From Schistocephalus solidus (Eukaryota; Platyhelminthes; Cestoda; Diphyllobothriidea; Diphyllobothriidae), in the NCBI GenBank assembly GCA_017591395.1, contig WEDG01003229.1, positions 61,713 to 125,712 of the forward strand: a DNA stretch of 64,000 nt, written 5' to 3'. Below, one piece after another: positions 47,042 through 59,142 of this stretch. Both the position numbers and the translations under genes were made by a program. The first letter of the stretch is position 1. Each line of letters opens with the position of its first letter. Under the pieces are notes generated by a model. It was not told the DNA's origin and searched no databases. It saw only the letters and a program-made list of their open reading frames with translations.

Positions 47042-47195
47042 GATTTAACGCTCAGTTGCTAAACAGTCCTGGTTCGAATTCGGGGTTGTCCAGATATGTG
47101 TTGGACTGTATGACGGGCTGACAAATACTAGTAAACCAGAAAAGGCCATCCCAGTCTCGCTTGTCTTGGTCAGTATTCCTTCCAGTATCACAACT
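47042..47195 (+). repeat. SINE fragment, plus orientation
   Basis: A B-box-like ctggttcgaattcgg is followed by the SINE body words atgacgggctgacaa and ggccatcccagtctcgcttg. Both the A box and the distal body are missing. Confidence 0.55.
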
Positions 47196-47283
47196 TGTCT
47201 TTATGCGGCCAACCGTTGGCTTTAAACTGCAACTCCTTCATCAAACGAGACGGACATGTTTTTGAATTGGAACCTCATAGGCA

Positions 47284-47286
<3 letters not shown>

Positions 47287-47337
<51 letters not shown>
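47287..47337. repeat. (CT)n microsatellite
   Basis: About 50 bp of CT. Confidence 0.95.
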
Positions 47338-47340
<3 letters not shown>

Positions 47341-47772
47341 GTCGCCCTCCATCCAAGCGCAGACGAATGTTTTTTTGAGAGTGCGCTTAATACCAAAATT
47401 TAAATTTAGGCCTTTTTTATAGTTTTGGATTTCCCGCATACACATCTCCTCGAGTTCACTCACATTTTTAAACCGTTTAGTTTGTTTTTTGGCTCATATG
47501 TCATAGATTCACTTATCTAACTGAGTGGCATCAGACTGATTGACAAATGCCGAAACCCTGCAGGAAGAGCCCTCATGCATGCCCCCACATATCTGGTGTG
47601 GTAGCTCATGTGATGAAAGTCACATGCAGGCTTCCAGCGTCAGGATGCGTACACTACCTACTGCAGCGCGTCAGTCAACTATGGTACGCTGGCTGGTTAG
47701 AAGTCTGAAAGTGCGTGGGTGGACCTCCAGCATGTAGCCTGCGAGAAAGTGAGTCACACCATTTCCTTGTTT

Positions 47773-47881
47773 ATGATGATGATGATGATGATGAGGAGGA
47801 GGAGGAGGAGGAGGAGGATGATGATGGTGATGATGATGATGATGATGACGACGATGACGATGATGATGATGAGGATGATGA
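47773..47881. repeat. (GAT)n/(GAG)n compound microsatellite
   Basis: GAT, then GAG, then GAT with GAC interruptions; Asp/Glu runs in one frame and Met/Arg in another are by-products. Confidence 0.95.
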
Positions 47882-48046
47882 GTCGAATGCATTTTACATC
47901 GATTCGCTCTGCCGCTCGCTCGATTGCATGCTTCTACTGCTTCAATTTAGCGCAAGTAAGTTCTGTTTTTTTTAAGACGGCACGCTGAAATATCCAGACT
48001 TTTGACCCTTAACCATGTCTGCCAACCCAATATAAAACCTACTTTG

Positions 48047-49258
48047 TCGGGGAATGATCGACAGGACGTGCTGGTGACCATGGTGATCCGCAATGCCGAT
48101 AGTTGGACAGATCACAGCCCCGTCATCTCCAAGATGTGGCCCCAACTTCAAACCCGACGAAGGCCTTAAGTTAAGTGACATCCTGGTATGTTCAATACTC
48201 TTTTGTTAAATTTTCCTGCCCACTGTTTTGATTTCAGCAACCAAATAACCCAGAAACTGGAGAACCTCCATGCTCCAGATAAAAACGCCACCGTGGAGAC
48301 ACGATATTGTCAATTACGAAATGTTATCCAGTCCACCGCCCTCGAAGTCCTCGGACGCGCACGTGATCAGCACCAGGACTGGTTTAACGACAATGACGCC
48401 GTCATCAAAAACTTACTTGCGAAGAAGAATGGACTACACAAAGCCTACACGGACCTTCGGACTGACGCCAACAAAGCAAACTTCTTCAGATGCCCTCGCC
48501 TTGTACAGCAGCGGCTGCGGGAAATGCAGAACGCCTGGATGGTGCGCAAGTCTGAGCAAATCCAATGGTATGTTAACCGCAATGAAATAACAAACTATTT
48601 CAAAGCCATCAAGGCAATCTATGGCCCCTGTATCAAGGGGACCGCACCGCTGCTCTGCTCGGATGGTACATCACAGCTGATAGAGAAATCGCAAATTCTG
48701 GAGCGCTTGGCCAAGCACTTCAGAAGTGTCCTTAAATGCTCATCAGCCATCTCCGATGCTGTCATTGACCGGCTCCCTCAAGTGGACACAAAAAATGATC
48801 TGGATCTGCCGCCTTCCCTACCAGAAACCATTCGGGCCGAGCAGCAGATTTATAACGGGAAAACACCGGGATCCGACGCAATCCCATCGGAAGTCTACAA
48901 GCACGGCGGGCCCCGGCTGATAGCGGAGCTCACAACACTCTTCCAGGAAATGTGGCGCCAAGGACAAGTTCCGCAAGATTTCAAAGACGTAACCATCGTC
49001 CATCTCTACAAGCGGAAAGGGAACCGGCAACTATTTGGTAACCACAGGGTCATCTCGTTGCTCAGCATCGCCGGGAAGATCGTTGCCCGTATCCTTCTCA
49101 ATCATCTGACCGATCACCTAGAGCAGGGACTGCTCCCGGAAAGCCAATGTGGCCTCAAATGTAATCGCGGAACAACCGAAATGGTTTTCGCCGCTCGCCA
49201 GCTAAAAGAGAAGTGTCAAAAGATGCGAACCCGCCTCTACCCGCCAGACTGGACGTGG
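48047..49258 (+). mobile_element. Zinc-finger LINE, copy 6 (truncated at both ends)
   Basis: It starts in the last part of the endonuclease (SRQDVLVTMVIRNADSWTDH) and continues as one long open frame 48188-49261. That frame covers the linker (PAHCFDFSNQITQKLENLHA) and the RT to NHRVISLLSIAGKIVARILL and ESQCGLKCNRGTTEMVF. It is the longest intact stretch of this family's RT in the window (about 350 codons) and belongs to the same subfamily as copy 1. It stops abruptly at 49258, before the catalytic Asp motifs, where an RTE element begins. Confidence 0.85.
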
Positions 49259-49261
49259 TGA

Positions 49262-51780
49262 ATCCACTATTAGTCATCTTATTGACCGTTTTGGGCTTGG
49301 TTCTCGATGTGAAAATGGTGAGAGACTGCTAAACTTTGCTGACCAGAACCGACCGTTTGTCACAAACACCGTCTTCCAGCACCGCAACAAACACCTGCTG
49401 ACCTGGTATTCAAATGACGGTCATATGGCCAGTCAGATCGACTATATCCTAGTCAGTTCACGGTTCCGCAGCTGGGTTAATGATCGCAGATCGATGGGTG
49501 GTTCGGAGACTGGTTATGCCTATGGGTCTGACCATGTTCTTGTCCGTACACGCTTGAACGTGCACCTATCATCCGCACCCAAACTTTCACGTGCATGACG
49601 CCTCGATGTCGCCAAAATCCGGCAACCCGGCACTGCTGAGGCCCTGGACAGAGAAATCCGGTCCTGTTTTACTACACGAACAGACGGAGAAGGCAGTAGT
49701 GAGTGGTAATCACTGAAGGCATTTGTCTATGGGGCGGCTGAGAAAACCCTTGCGATTACTCAGCGACACTGGATCAATGAAATAACCCTACAGTTGTCTG
49801 CCCAGACGGCTCGAGCCAGGTCCCACAACTATGCTTCCTTCCGCCAACTCCTAAAGATGACGGCAAAATCGGCTAGGGAAAACCAGAAGAAATATTGGGC
49901 TGAAATAGCGACCTCAATGGACCAGGCCTCAAACGTAGGTGGCACTCGAAAACTCTACCAAATTATCCGCCAAGTTAGTGGTAGGCCCTCTACACTGAGC
50001 GACTATGTTCGTGACGTGAATGACAGCTTTATTGCTGAAAACCCAGCCAAGGTCAAGCGCTGGCGTGAGCACTCCGAGAACCTTCTTAATTTCGATACCG
50101 AGCCCAGGACCCCCTTACCACGTGCAATGGAGTCTCCTCCCTCTCCTGCTTGTGCAGTGTTATGCGAACCCCTTCTGAAGGAGAAGTCACTGATGCCATA
50201 AGTAGGTTGCGCAACAACGAGGCACCTGGAGAGGACGGTATACCCTCTGAAATCTAAAAGTCTTGTGTTGGCACTGGCGCCCTGGCTCTATGAAGTGCTT
50301 GTACAAGCGTGGAGAGACGAGGTTGTTCCTGATGAATGGGGCTCAGGCATCCTTGTACCTGTCCACAAGAAGGGAGACTAAACGAGATGCAAAAACTACC
50401 CTGGCATAAGGCATATCTACGTTTCTGCTAAAACTTTGCTATTGTCCTTCTCAGGCGATTCCAGGCTGTGCACGACTCTAGGACGAGGCCCAACCAAACC
50501 AAATTCCATGCTGGGCGTGGATTTGTGGACCAAATATTCACACTATGGCGTATCCTTGAATCCCGCCATAGTTACCAGCAACCGACAGCCGTTTGCTTTA
50601 TCGACTTCGCCGCCGCTTTCGATTCCGTTCATCGTGAATCCTTATGGCGGATAATGGCAGTAGATGGCCTACCATCGAAAATCATCGCTATGATCAAGGC
50701 CTTTTACAGCTCAACCACTGCACGAGTTTTGGTCCATTATAATGATTCACAAAAATTCGATATCCGGTCTAGAGTTCAACAAGGTTGTATGTTGTCGCCC
50801 ATCTTGTTCAACTACGCTATCGACTGGATTCTTGGGAAGGCCTTGAATGAAGAGGACGGTGTTGAGCTTGCACTCGGACGCCGGCTGGCTGACCTCGACT
50901 ACGCAAGTGATACCGCCTTACTAGCCTTAAACCTTTATGATCTACAGTCTATGGTGTCACGGGTGAATGAAGTCGCTAAATCAGTTGGCTTTTCCATAAA
51001 CACGGGGAAGACCAAAGTTTTTTCAAGATGCATCCCTGCCCAGGAAAAAGTACCTCTCGAGGTTGGTGGCTGTCAATTTGAAGAGGTGGACAGTTTTAAA
51101 TACCTTGGGGAGAGGTTGCTGCCGAATGGACACGGTAAGGATGACATTGTCTCACAGATCGATGCTGCTCGTCGGGTTTTCTCAAGCCTTAGAAAGTGCC
51201 TGTGAACCCAAGCGACATTTCTATCGACACAAAGGTTTGCGTTTACCGTGCGTCTGTCCGTTCTGTCCTTCTCTAAGGTTGTGAATGCTGGACACACGCG
51301 TAGAAGATGAGCGAAAACTGGAGGCATTTAGTCACCACAACTGCTTGAGGACCACCCTACGAAATGAAGTACGCAGACTTCGTCTCAAAATGAGACAGTC
51401 CACAATCATGCTGTGAAAACATCGCAATGGTACCCCAAGCCATCAAAGAACGACTACTGAGGCGGTTTGGACGCGTTCTTCGTCGTCCACCTTACGAGCT
51501 CAGTGTTACTACCCTTGGACCGGTCCTACTACCCAATTGGAGATGTCGAAGAGGGGTCAGCTCAAAACCGGACTCGACAGCGTTCCTAAGGACATATAAG
51601 TTGTTATTGGACCTTCTGTATTCGGCGTTCGTCGTTGGCGAAGAGAATAGCTTGAGCTGTCCATGTCTGCTTGCGCGGATCGTCACGCGTGGAGGGGCAC
51701 AATCCGTGACATAATCGAGGCCGGCTAGATTAGGCCTGATCGCAGCCGTAACATTGCAAGTAAGTACAACTGCAAGAGTT
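49262..51780 (+). mobile_element. RTE-type LINE, 5'-truncated copy
   Basis: It opens within an RTE endonuclease (FGLGSRCENGERLLNFADQN, LTWYSNDGHMASQIDYILVS, GSDHVLVRTRLNVHLSSAPK) and proceeds through a linker (frame 49794-50201) and RT (frame 50468-51205) to a C-terminal tail with RPDRSRNIASKY-like codons near 51750. It resembles schistosome SR2-type RTE elements. It follows directly on LINE copy 6. Confidence 0.85.
49794..51205 (+). pseudogene. RTE reverse transcriptase region, inactive
   Basis: Visible blocks: ARENQKKYWAEIATSMDQAS, VKRWREHSENLLNF, CFIDFAAAFDSVHRESLWRI (motif A with catalytic Asp), RSRVQQGCMLSPILFNYAID (motif B) and LADLDYASDTALLALNLYDL, where YADD has become YASD. The frame then continues SVGFSINTGKTKVFSRCIP and DSFKYLGERLLPNG to stop at 51203. 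Frame breaks lie at about 50200-50465 and after 51205. Loss of the first palm Asp would abolish polymerisation. Confidence 0.85.
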
Positions 51781-51789
51781 GGTTGAAAA

Positions 51790-52625
51790 TGTCCCTCGCC
51801 GTGCTCTGTGGATAATTGTCGGGTACTGGACCTGGCGACTCCTCAGACGATCACTTTATTGGGCGCTTTGGGCTTGGTTCTCGATACGACAATGGTGAGA
51901 GAATGCAAACCTTTGCCGTCACTGTCACCAACACGTGCTTTCAGCATTGCCGCAAATATTTGCTGACCTGATATTCAAACAATGCTCATATGGCCAGTCA
52001 CTACACTATAGTCAGTTGAAGGTTCCGCAGCTGGGTTTACAATGCATGGTGCCCAAACTGGTAACGCCTATGGATCGACTCATCTTCGCTCACGCACCCA
52101 CTTTAAAGTCCATCTCTCACCTGCACCGAAGATATCTTAATGTCACAAAACCTCAGCAATCCGCAGCGGTCGAGGCTTCCGTAAGTGAAACCCAGTCGTT
52201 TTTACCTCTGAGCAGACGGAGGAAGCAGTAGTCATTGTTAATCATTGAACACGTCTTCTTATGAGATAACTCAGAACGTTCGAGGATATACCCAGCCACG
52301 CCGCAATCGCTTAATCAGCGGAAGAACATGGCAGTTCTCCACCCAGATGGCTAGAGCCAGGTATCACAAGGATGATTCCTGCCAAATCCGAAAAACCGGC
52401 AGTCTAATTGGAATAACCGGCGGGATAATTGGGCTGCAACAGCGACCTCAATAGAGCAGGGCTCAAATGTTGATGATACTCGACCACTACTAAATTATCC
52501 ACCAAGTTGGTGATAACCCTCTGTATACAAGTGATTATGCCCCCGATGTGAATGGTAACTTTATTGCTAAGAATCGCGCGAAGGTTTGGCGCTGATGTGA
52601 GCATTTTGAGCGCACGCTCGCGCAC
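51790..52625 (+). mobile_element. Second RTE copy, short and heavily decayed
   Basis: The words FGLGSRYDNGERM, NTCFQHCRKYLLT, YSNNAHMAS and then a degraded linker with ccatctctcacctgcaccgaag parallel the start of the preceding copy (49290-50090) in the same orientation. Stop codons are frequent. It begins right after the tail of the first copy, so the two are in head-to-tail tandem. Confidence 0.75.
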
Positions 52626-52629
52626 GCTT

Positions 52630-54091
52630 GCGTTTTATCCTTTTTTTTATACAGTGTCTGCGCCCTCGCTCTAAGGGAGAAGTTGCTGATGTACAGAGTA
52701 AGCATGACATCGTCCCCCGAATTGATGCTACTCACATAATTTTTACTGACAACGTGATATCTCTATCGCCACAAAGGCGGTTAATATTGTTTAGATTTCC
52801 TTGATTCAGTGATAGTTTATCCACCAGAATAGGCGCACCCGAGGTCCAAGGGTATGTTAGAAGAGAGTCGGAATAACTGGGATATTCTTTGTGGTTCCAG
52901 AGAACGATAGTTAACAAGGTGGGATAGAAATCAAAAAAGGTGTATATACCTTCACGATGATTAGACGAGCAGTCTTGCGAGTGATACGAACGTGTGTCTG
53001 TCGGTTTATAAGCGAACGAGTACAAGGGACAAGGAATGAGGCAAGCCAACGAATGTGAATGCAGCCAATGAGGTCAAAGGACAAGGAGAATCGATGAATG
53101 ACTAAGCGAGAACAAATGACGTGCTTCGGATAAGTCTGGTTATTAATAGGCAGTTAGTAGCAAATAATACAAGAATAGAACACTGACGTGCTGAATTTTA
53201 CACTGACTGTCCCGTGGACGAAATGTGGTCAGTGGATTTGATCTCGAATGAGCGGTGGAGTATGAAGGGAAACTCATTTCAGACACTTTCGCGTCAGCTT
53301 GTCCTTCATGCTATTCATTGTATTGTCTGTTTATTCGACTAGCGCTCGTATGCAGTTGTGATCGATCCTCAAGAATTTTTTGTTAATATTTTTTATTTTA
53401 GTTGATAAGTCAGTTAAGTGGTATTGGCCTGGCCATGGGAATTAACGAATCAGCACCTGTGTGGCACCGTAGATTGGGGTCTATTCTAGATGAGTAGTTG
53501 TACTTACATTCAGATATAGTTATATTGACCTCGTCGTATGAATCTTATGGGTGTGGGAACCATGACTAGGATATGGGCCCTGCATGTCACCGCTGTCTCC
53601 GGGTGGTGGCAGTCTCCGATTTCGGCTAGCTAAAGAGTACTGCTTGCACCGATGGATTTATTTTCGTTGCTAAACTTCTCAAGAATCGAGTATAGCCGGA
53701 AAACTTAGCAGCCAAGACATTAGTCGTAACCATACCACTGCCCTGTTAGGTGGATACAGTTGGTATCTCTGTAGATTTTTTTGAACTAAAGCCGATGTGC
53801 TGCTGCTGTGTCATATTTTTTCGCCATTGCCACTGTCTTTTTCTTAACAAGAAAAGCAGATCAACCGGAGGTGGGTCTGTTCCTTCCAGTCATACAAATT
53901 TGTACTTTTGATCACCCAACAATAGTATCAGAAATGCTTTTCGTTTGCCAAAGTTTGAGCATTTCGCGGCCCAGCCTGTCCCCCCAAAATGCCACGTAAA
54001 TTAAGTAGATCTTCAGTTCGTTCTGGATGTGAGGTGGTTTCTAAGAGTAATCTTCAGCTCTAGAGTGGTTTATGCCTTTTTTTATCTCTAG
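52630..54091 (+). other. Probable intron/5' part of the RBM25-like gene; no exon recognised
   Basis: The exon at 54092 enters in the middle of a codon, so earlier exons exist, but I could not see the RRM or Arg/Glu-rich region here. Confidence 0.45.
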
Positions 54092-55318
54092 CTGAACATA
54101 CTGTCAGAAAACCCGCTGCTGCATTCACCGACGATGATTTTGAACAGAGAGCAGCAAAACCGACTCTTAGTTGGCTTCCGCCATCTGCAACGTCCTCCCA
54201 GAAGCCTCTTCCTCCACCACCCGAGGAACCGCACGTTTCTCGATTGTCGACTGCTGAAAAGAAGGCTGTGATCAAACGCATAATAGAGCAGATTCCGACT
54301 GCCAAGGAGGACCTTTTTGCCTATCCCATTGACTGGGCCATTGTGGACTCGGTGAGTTTTTGCTTTCTTTTTAACCCAAAGTTTTGCTGTCCGAATTGGT
54401 TTGTAGGTTCTCGGCGGCGGGTTCGTTATAGTCTGTACGGATGAACGGCTGCGCATTTATTTGTAAATTCAGACCCGAAACAAAACTATTCTAATGATCG
54501 CTCCCTCCACTTCGGTCATTTTGCATACTCGGTGTATCTTTTTCTTATCGCATTTGTGAAAGTTTACGCAGCTGGATACCGACCGGTTGTTCTATATCGC
54601 CTGTTAGTGTACATTTCCATCTGTGCGGGCATCCTAATTTCCAGTTTGTTATAGGTTGTGGATCCTGTATTTATTATTGACTGCTGACTAGGTTTTTGAT
54701 CCCGCTTTCGATCAAGAAATTCCTGTTCCAAAACAGAAATATTTCGTCCGTATAAGAAAATTTAACCCCCTTGAGGCCCTACAATTGGAAACATTTTTCA
54801 CCTTCCTGCTTAATTTTAATATTATTAAATTGAAAGTTTCCAAAATGAAGGTAGATGATGCCCATACCGCCAGCATTGGCGTCAAAAATATTTCTTTATA
54901 AGCTTTCCTGCAGTTTGTCTTATTCTTCCGGTTAACTGTAATCTCTGCTTGCATTTCAACGCTTTCATTTGCCGGATACACTCCGCTGTGCTTTTGTTGT
55001 AGGAGTTTGTTAATACTCGGATAAAACCGTGGGTTGATAAGAAGATTGTCGCATACATTGGTGAGTCTGAAGCCACGCTCTCCAACTTCATATGTGAGCA
55101 AGTACTGGAGCACAACCCGCCTACGAAAATCCTGAACGAAATTGCCATGGTAGGTTTTTTATTCTCATGTCGCATTAAGCAATTAATATTTGACTTTTTC
55201 ACTAATGGTTTCGTTGTATTTGCAGGTCCTCGACGAGGAGGCTGAAGTATTTGTAGTGAAGATGTGGCGCCTTCTTATATACGTAATCGCAGAGAAAAAA
55301 CTTGGATTAAGCGTTTAA
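54092..55318 (+). CDS. RBM25: RBM25-like splicing factor, last three exons with PWI domain
   Basis: RBM25 is a nuclear RNA-binding protein that associates with spliceosome components and influences alternative splice-site choice. Its C-terminal PWI domain binds nucleic acid. Three exons are read with GT-AG junctions: 54092-54351, 55003-55149 and 55226-55318 (TAA 55316-55318). The first encodes an acidic/Pro-rich linker (QKPLPPPPEEP) and the start of the domain (EKKAVIKRIIEQIPTAKEDL, FAYPIDWAIVDS). The second has NTRIKPWVDKKIVAYIGESE and ATLSNFICEQVLEH, with the P-W-I-type core as KPWVDKKIV. The third has VLDEEAEVFVVKMWRLLIYV and ends KKLGLSV. The C-terminal order and length fit vertebrate RBM25 well. 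The exon at 54092 begins with the last two bases of a split codon. No RRM is visible in the window, so this is the 3' part of the gene. Introns are 651 and 76 bp. Confidence 0.9.
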
Positions 55319-55351
55319 TTTTTTTATTCAAGTGTCTGCTGAGTTTGTACA

Positions 55352-55357
55352 AATAAA
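55352..55357 (+). promoter_or_regulatory. Polyadenylation signal of the RBM25-like gene
   Basis: AATAAA 34 bp after the stop codon. Confidence 0.75.
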
Positions 55358-55359
55358 TG

Positions 55360-58300
55360 AGTTTTGATTACATACCTCTTTTATTAGAAACACCGTTAAC
55401 AGTTGATTTTGCACCAGTTTCCGCCGTATTAATGCCAAGCATTTGCGGCAATGGTTGACTTGCGCACAACAACCTTCCCTTATTTTCCAAGCCTTTACAT
55501 CTCAGCACTAAACTACTTGGATTAATTGCCCTAGCTCTTGTTATATCTGTTAATCTTTCTAACATAAGTTACTGTTTCTAGGTTCACTCGTAGAAACTCC
55601 TATCCTTCCCTTAGCATGCACCGGTGTGTTGGCTATGTGTTCGATCAGCCGAGTGTCACCGCAACTAGTAAGGTATCATCAAAAATCGGCCTTCGGTTCT
55701 GCACATGTTCTATTGACTCGACGAAGAGGCTGGTCTATGTGGAGACTTAAGGCAAATTCAGCCAATACCAAATTAATGATGGCAAGCTGTCATTTGGTCA
55801 TCCTAACTGGGTCAAATAGCGTAATTTTAAGATGAAATAATAATGAATACAGCCGGTGAGGTGTTTGAACATTCTTTGCATTGCCGTGTTCCTTTTGTCT
55901 CTTAACTCGGTATCCGTTCGGCCTGAATTTTAGAAGAACCAACCTATAAGGCGAATTCGTTTATGATATCTACCTCAGTCCAAGCACTTGACAGTGCCGG
56001 TTTTAATCAAGTGACTCCACTGTGCAAGCACAGTAGTCCACCGAAGAACAGGCAAGGTCTAGGTGTATCAGTCGAAGGATGGCAGGCGGCGTTTCCAGCT
56101 GCGCATTGCCTTATCGTCAAAGATAAAGGGATATATTTTTAATTCACTGCTGTTGAAGATCGCCTTCGACCGTGTCGCAGACTGATGTCGATCGATTGTC
56201 CACCAGCAGACGCGAAATGAGGCTGTCCGATTGGTTCGAACTGTTAACTTTGTTTGCAACATTTGCTCCTTGGCTCGCTTGCTGGCTGTGAGGAGGTACA
56301 TCAGGTCTCCTCAGCCTGACTAATTTTTGCACGCGAGCTCCGCTATCTTTCGATTTAAGCAGGGAAATTTAAGGCAGTTACGGTATGAAATCCGGCAAAG
56401 GGAACCAAAGTTCTCTCCTGCGTTCCGTTGTTAATTGCTTCGTATGGCCCATGTGAACGCAGTAGCTCCTTTAAGAGTGAAAGATGCCAACGCCAGTTTT
56501 CGACCATATGTTCGTTGGCCTCGGTGACATTTTGAAAGATGTTTTGGGCTTGGGCACTTACAGCAATTCCGTATTGATTAGCCTCCCACTTATTACGTTT
56601 TTAACTCGCGTGATCAGAGGTGCATCTCGATTTCGTGACGTAACCATCTCGCCATTTGTTACCGTTCCTTCAGTATCTTCGGAAGCCCAAGGTGCACCTG
56701 CGCTATGTGATTATTCGCGTTTCTGTTGCCAGCCCCAGATTTTGATAATCGGAGTTAAGGTTGGCTGAATAAACCGGCAACTAAGGTGTTAATCAACGCG
56801 CATCTCTACCGTCACTCCTGCTTCGTCAATATCAGTCTTTCAGGTTGCTGCTTTTTCGTGACCTTAAAACCAACTCGGAGCTTGTTTGATGTGAAAATCT
56901 GATGAATTATTGCGCAACAATGCGCGGTCTACAGCGACAGACGGCAAGGAACTGATGAACTGTGGTGTTACAATGTGTTTATACCTTGTGCGCAACTTCG
57001 TTTAATGCCCCAAAAAAGTGCTCAGGGCTATGGGAAAGTGGAGAATGGAGTGACTCGAATCCTATTTCAGTCGGGTTTCCTAAGTTTAAAATCGCACCAG
57101 GACGATAATTATCTTGATAACATGGATTAACTCTTGCGTTCGTGATCCTCGATGATCCTGTCAGCGCTTTATTTGCTTGCATTGACTGTTCGTCCTATTT
57201 GAGAGTATTTGCGGTTTGATAGTTAGCTCGTTGCTCCCGGGCGAAAACCACCACTATTATTTAACTGTAGTGAAGAAGGCTAACACAGCACCGGCCTCCC
57301 TCCCATTCCACTTATTCGCTTATGTAAAGCCACAGGATATGTGACTGAGTACCGTAGCTGGCATATAATTTTGCCCGTCTACCGGCGGTACGCTCATTTG
57401 GGTTCCCTTATTCAACGCAACCAAGCCCCACGTAATCTTATCCATCTCGATAGATATGATAAAGCGTTCAAAGAAGTCTCATGGACGGTGTCTAGCTTCT
57501 GGGCAGGCTTACGTCGCAACATTTTATAAAACACTGATAATCTGGATGCGCTGGAACTGAATTATAGTGATGAAAGTATGCACATTGTTGACTTCACTAA
57601 CACTTCGCTATTATTGTGCCAGGGGTATATAACGGACTTTGAAGTTGGGCGCAGTCGTGAACCAGACAATATCTGACCTTTATACTAGTGTAAAACCAAT
57701 GCACCAAAAAGTTATTTGGTTTTGCTATTTTACCGAGTATAGTATTGAAGACATGTGTACAAAGGCGCACGAAGGCATGCATCGCTCACCTGAGACAGAA
57801 TTCACGAGTTACCATGTGTGTGCCGTCTGGTTTCGAAAGTAAAACTACCCTCTGACGCTGCTCGACCGAGTTGCACACGGGAAAAAGGGCGAATAGGTTG
57901 GGCGTCTTAGCTTCACAGGGTATGTACCGTGATGGGCGGTGCCACTGTAGAATGCTACTTTTGGCGCAGCCTACCACACATGTACGTTTACATGCGCACA
58001 GGAAACAGAATGTTACACAAAAAGTTCTCAGGGTGATCGTCCGGAGCTCAATGCGGACACACAAACTCCTTGAAGTAAGGTCGTCGCGAGTATTCAACCG
58101 GATCGGTGTGGTGCCACCTCTATATGAGTGTTCAGTTTGTTTACCATCCACCGATTTTTGTCTTAGAAGGATTCGGAAACCCCCAGGTGTTGAAAATCGC
58201 GCCTTAAGTTTGAATGGATAAGTGTTTCGCCTTCAACAAAGGGGCTCGGCGGTATGGTCCTGTTTTATGATCTGCCCCTATCCTTACCTAAACTGATAAA

Positions 58301-59072
58301 GCGAAAGTTTTAGAAAATCATTTTCACACCAAAAATAAAACCCGAAGTAAACGGCGTCGAGTCAGAAATCGAGCGTTTAACACATTTCCAGCTCGGTAAG
58401 CTGGTTAAGCATGGTCTAAATATTCGCTACTGAAAAAATCTTGCAGTAACGAGATATCAATTAATAGAAATGGGAGTACAAAGATATAGAGATATCTTCA
58501 GCACGAAACAGTCGGAAAATGCACATATGTTCAGCGAAAAGCAGACTGTCGTAAACAATGGAGTATACATGCCTTGACACCTTGTTACTATTTTCGAGTT
58601 CCAGAAGGAGTGCAGCAAAAGTATCTAGCGCATTTTTAAAATCTGAGTTCGTGTATATTTTTATTCTTTTCTTCCGGGCAATACTCAGAATGTCGACATG
58701 GTAGTATAGTAGATCCAGTAACATTTTAAAAGATTATTTTTGGTTTCGATTTGCCCTACAGAGCTGACTGGGCGTCTGCAGGTCCGCAACACTGGATGAC
58801 ACCTAGAAGTGCAGGCAAAACAGGAAAAGTTTTGATCCGCTCGTTGTCTAATAATTTGGGTCTCCTTCCGAATGCATGAACTCCACCATTTAATGTTTCC
58901 ACTGTACTAGCTCATCTTTGTGTCGATAGGGATGGTCTAATTGCTAAATAACAAACATGAATCACAGAACTCAACTGCATTCGTTTGATATGCCCAGTCT
59001 GTTCTCGAAATCCAGTCTGACTATGTACCGTCAATAATCTACTTTTGCATGATGATGCTACCTCTACATCTG
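55360..59072. other. Intergenic, no recognisable gene
   Basis: Only short frames. The minus frame 58724-58461 (87 codons, real ATG) has a regular composition but matches no family I know and has no splice or UTR support. I see no transposon hallmark. Confidence 0.45.
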
Positions 59073-59103
59073 ATTTTTTTTTCCTCTGTTTTTCTCATTA
59101 TAG
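59073..59103 (+). promoter_or_regulatory. Strong splice acceptor just upstream of ABHD13
   Basis: A 27-nt pyrimidine-rich tract ends tctcattatag, leaving a 39-nt 5'UTR before ATG 59143. It is either the end of a 5'UTR intron or a spliced-leader trans-splice site. Confidence 0.7.
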
Positions 59104-59142
59104 GATAACGAAATCGGAGGGTTTTGAGGTTCATAACGCTCA

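Noticed and set aside
58461..58724. 87-codon minus-strand frame with a true ATG
   Set aside because: No homology, no splice context and AT-rich surroundings; could be chance.
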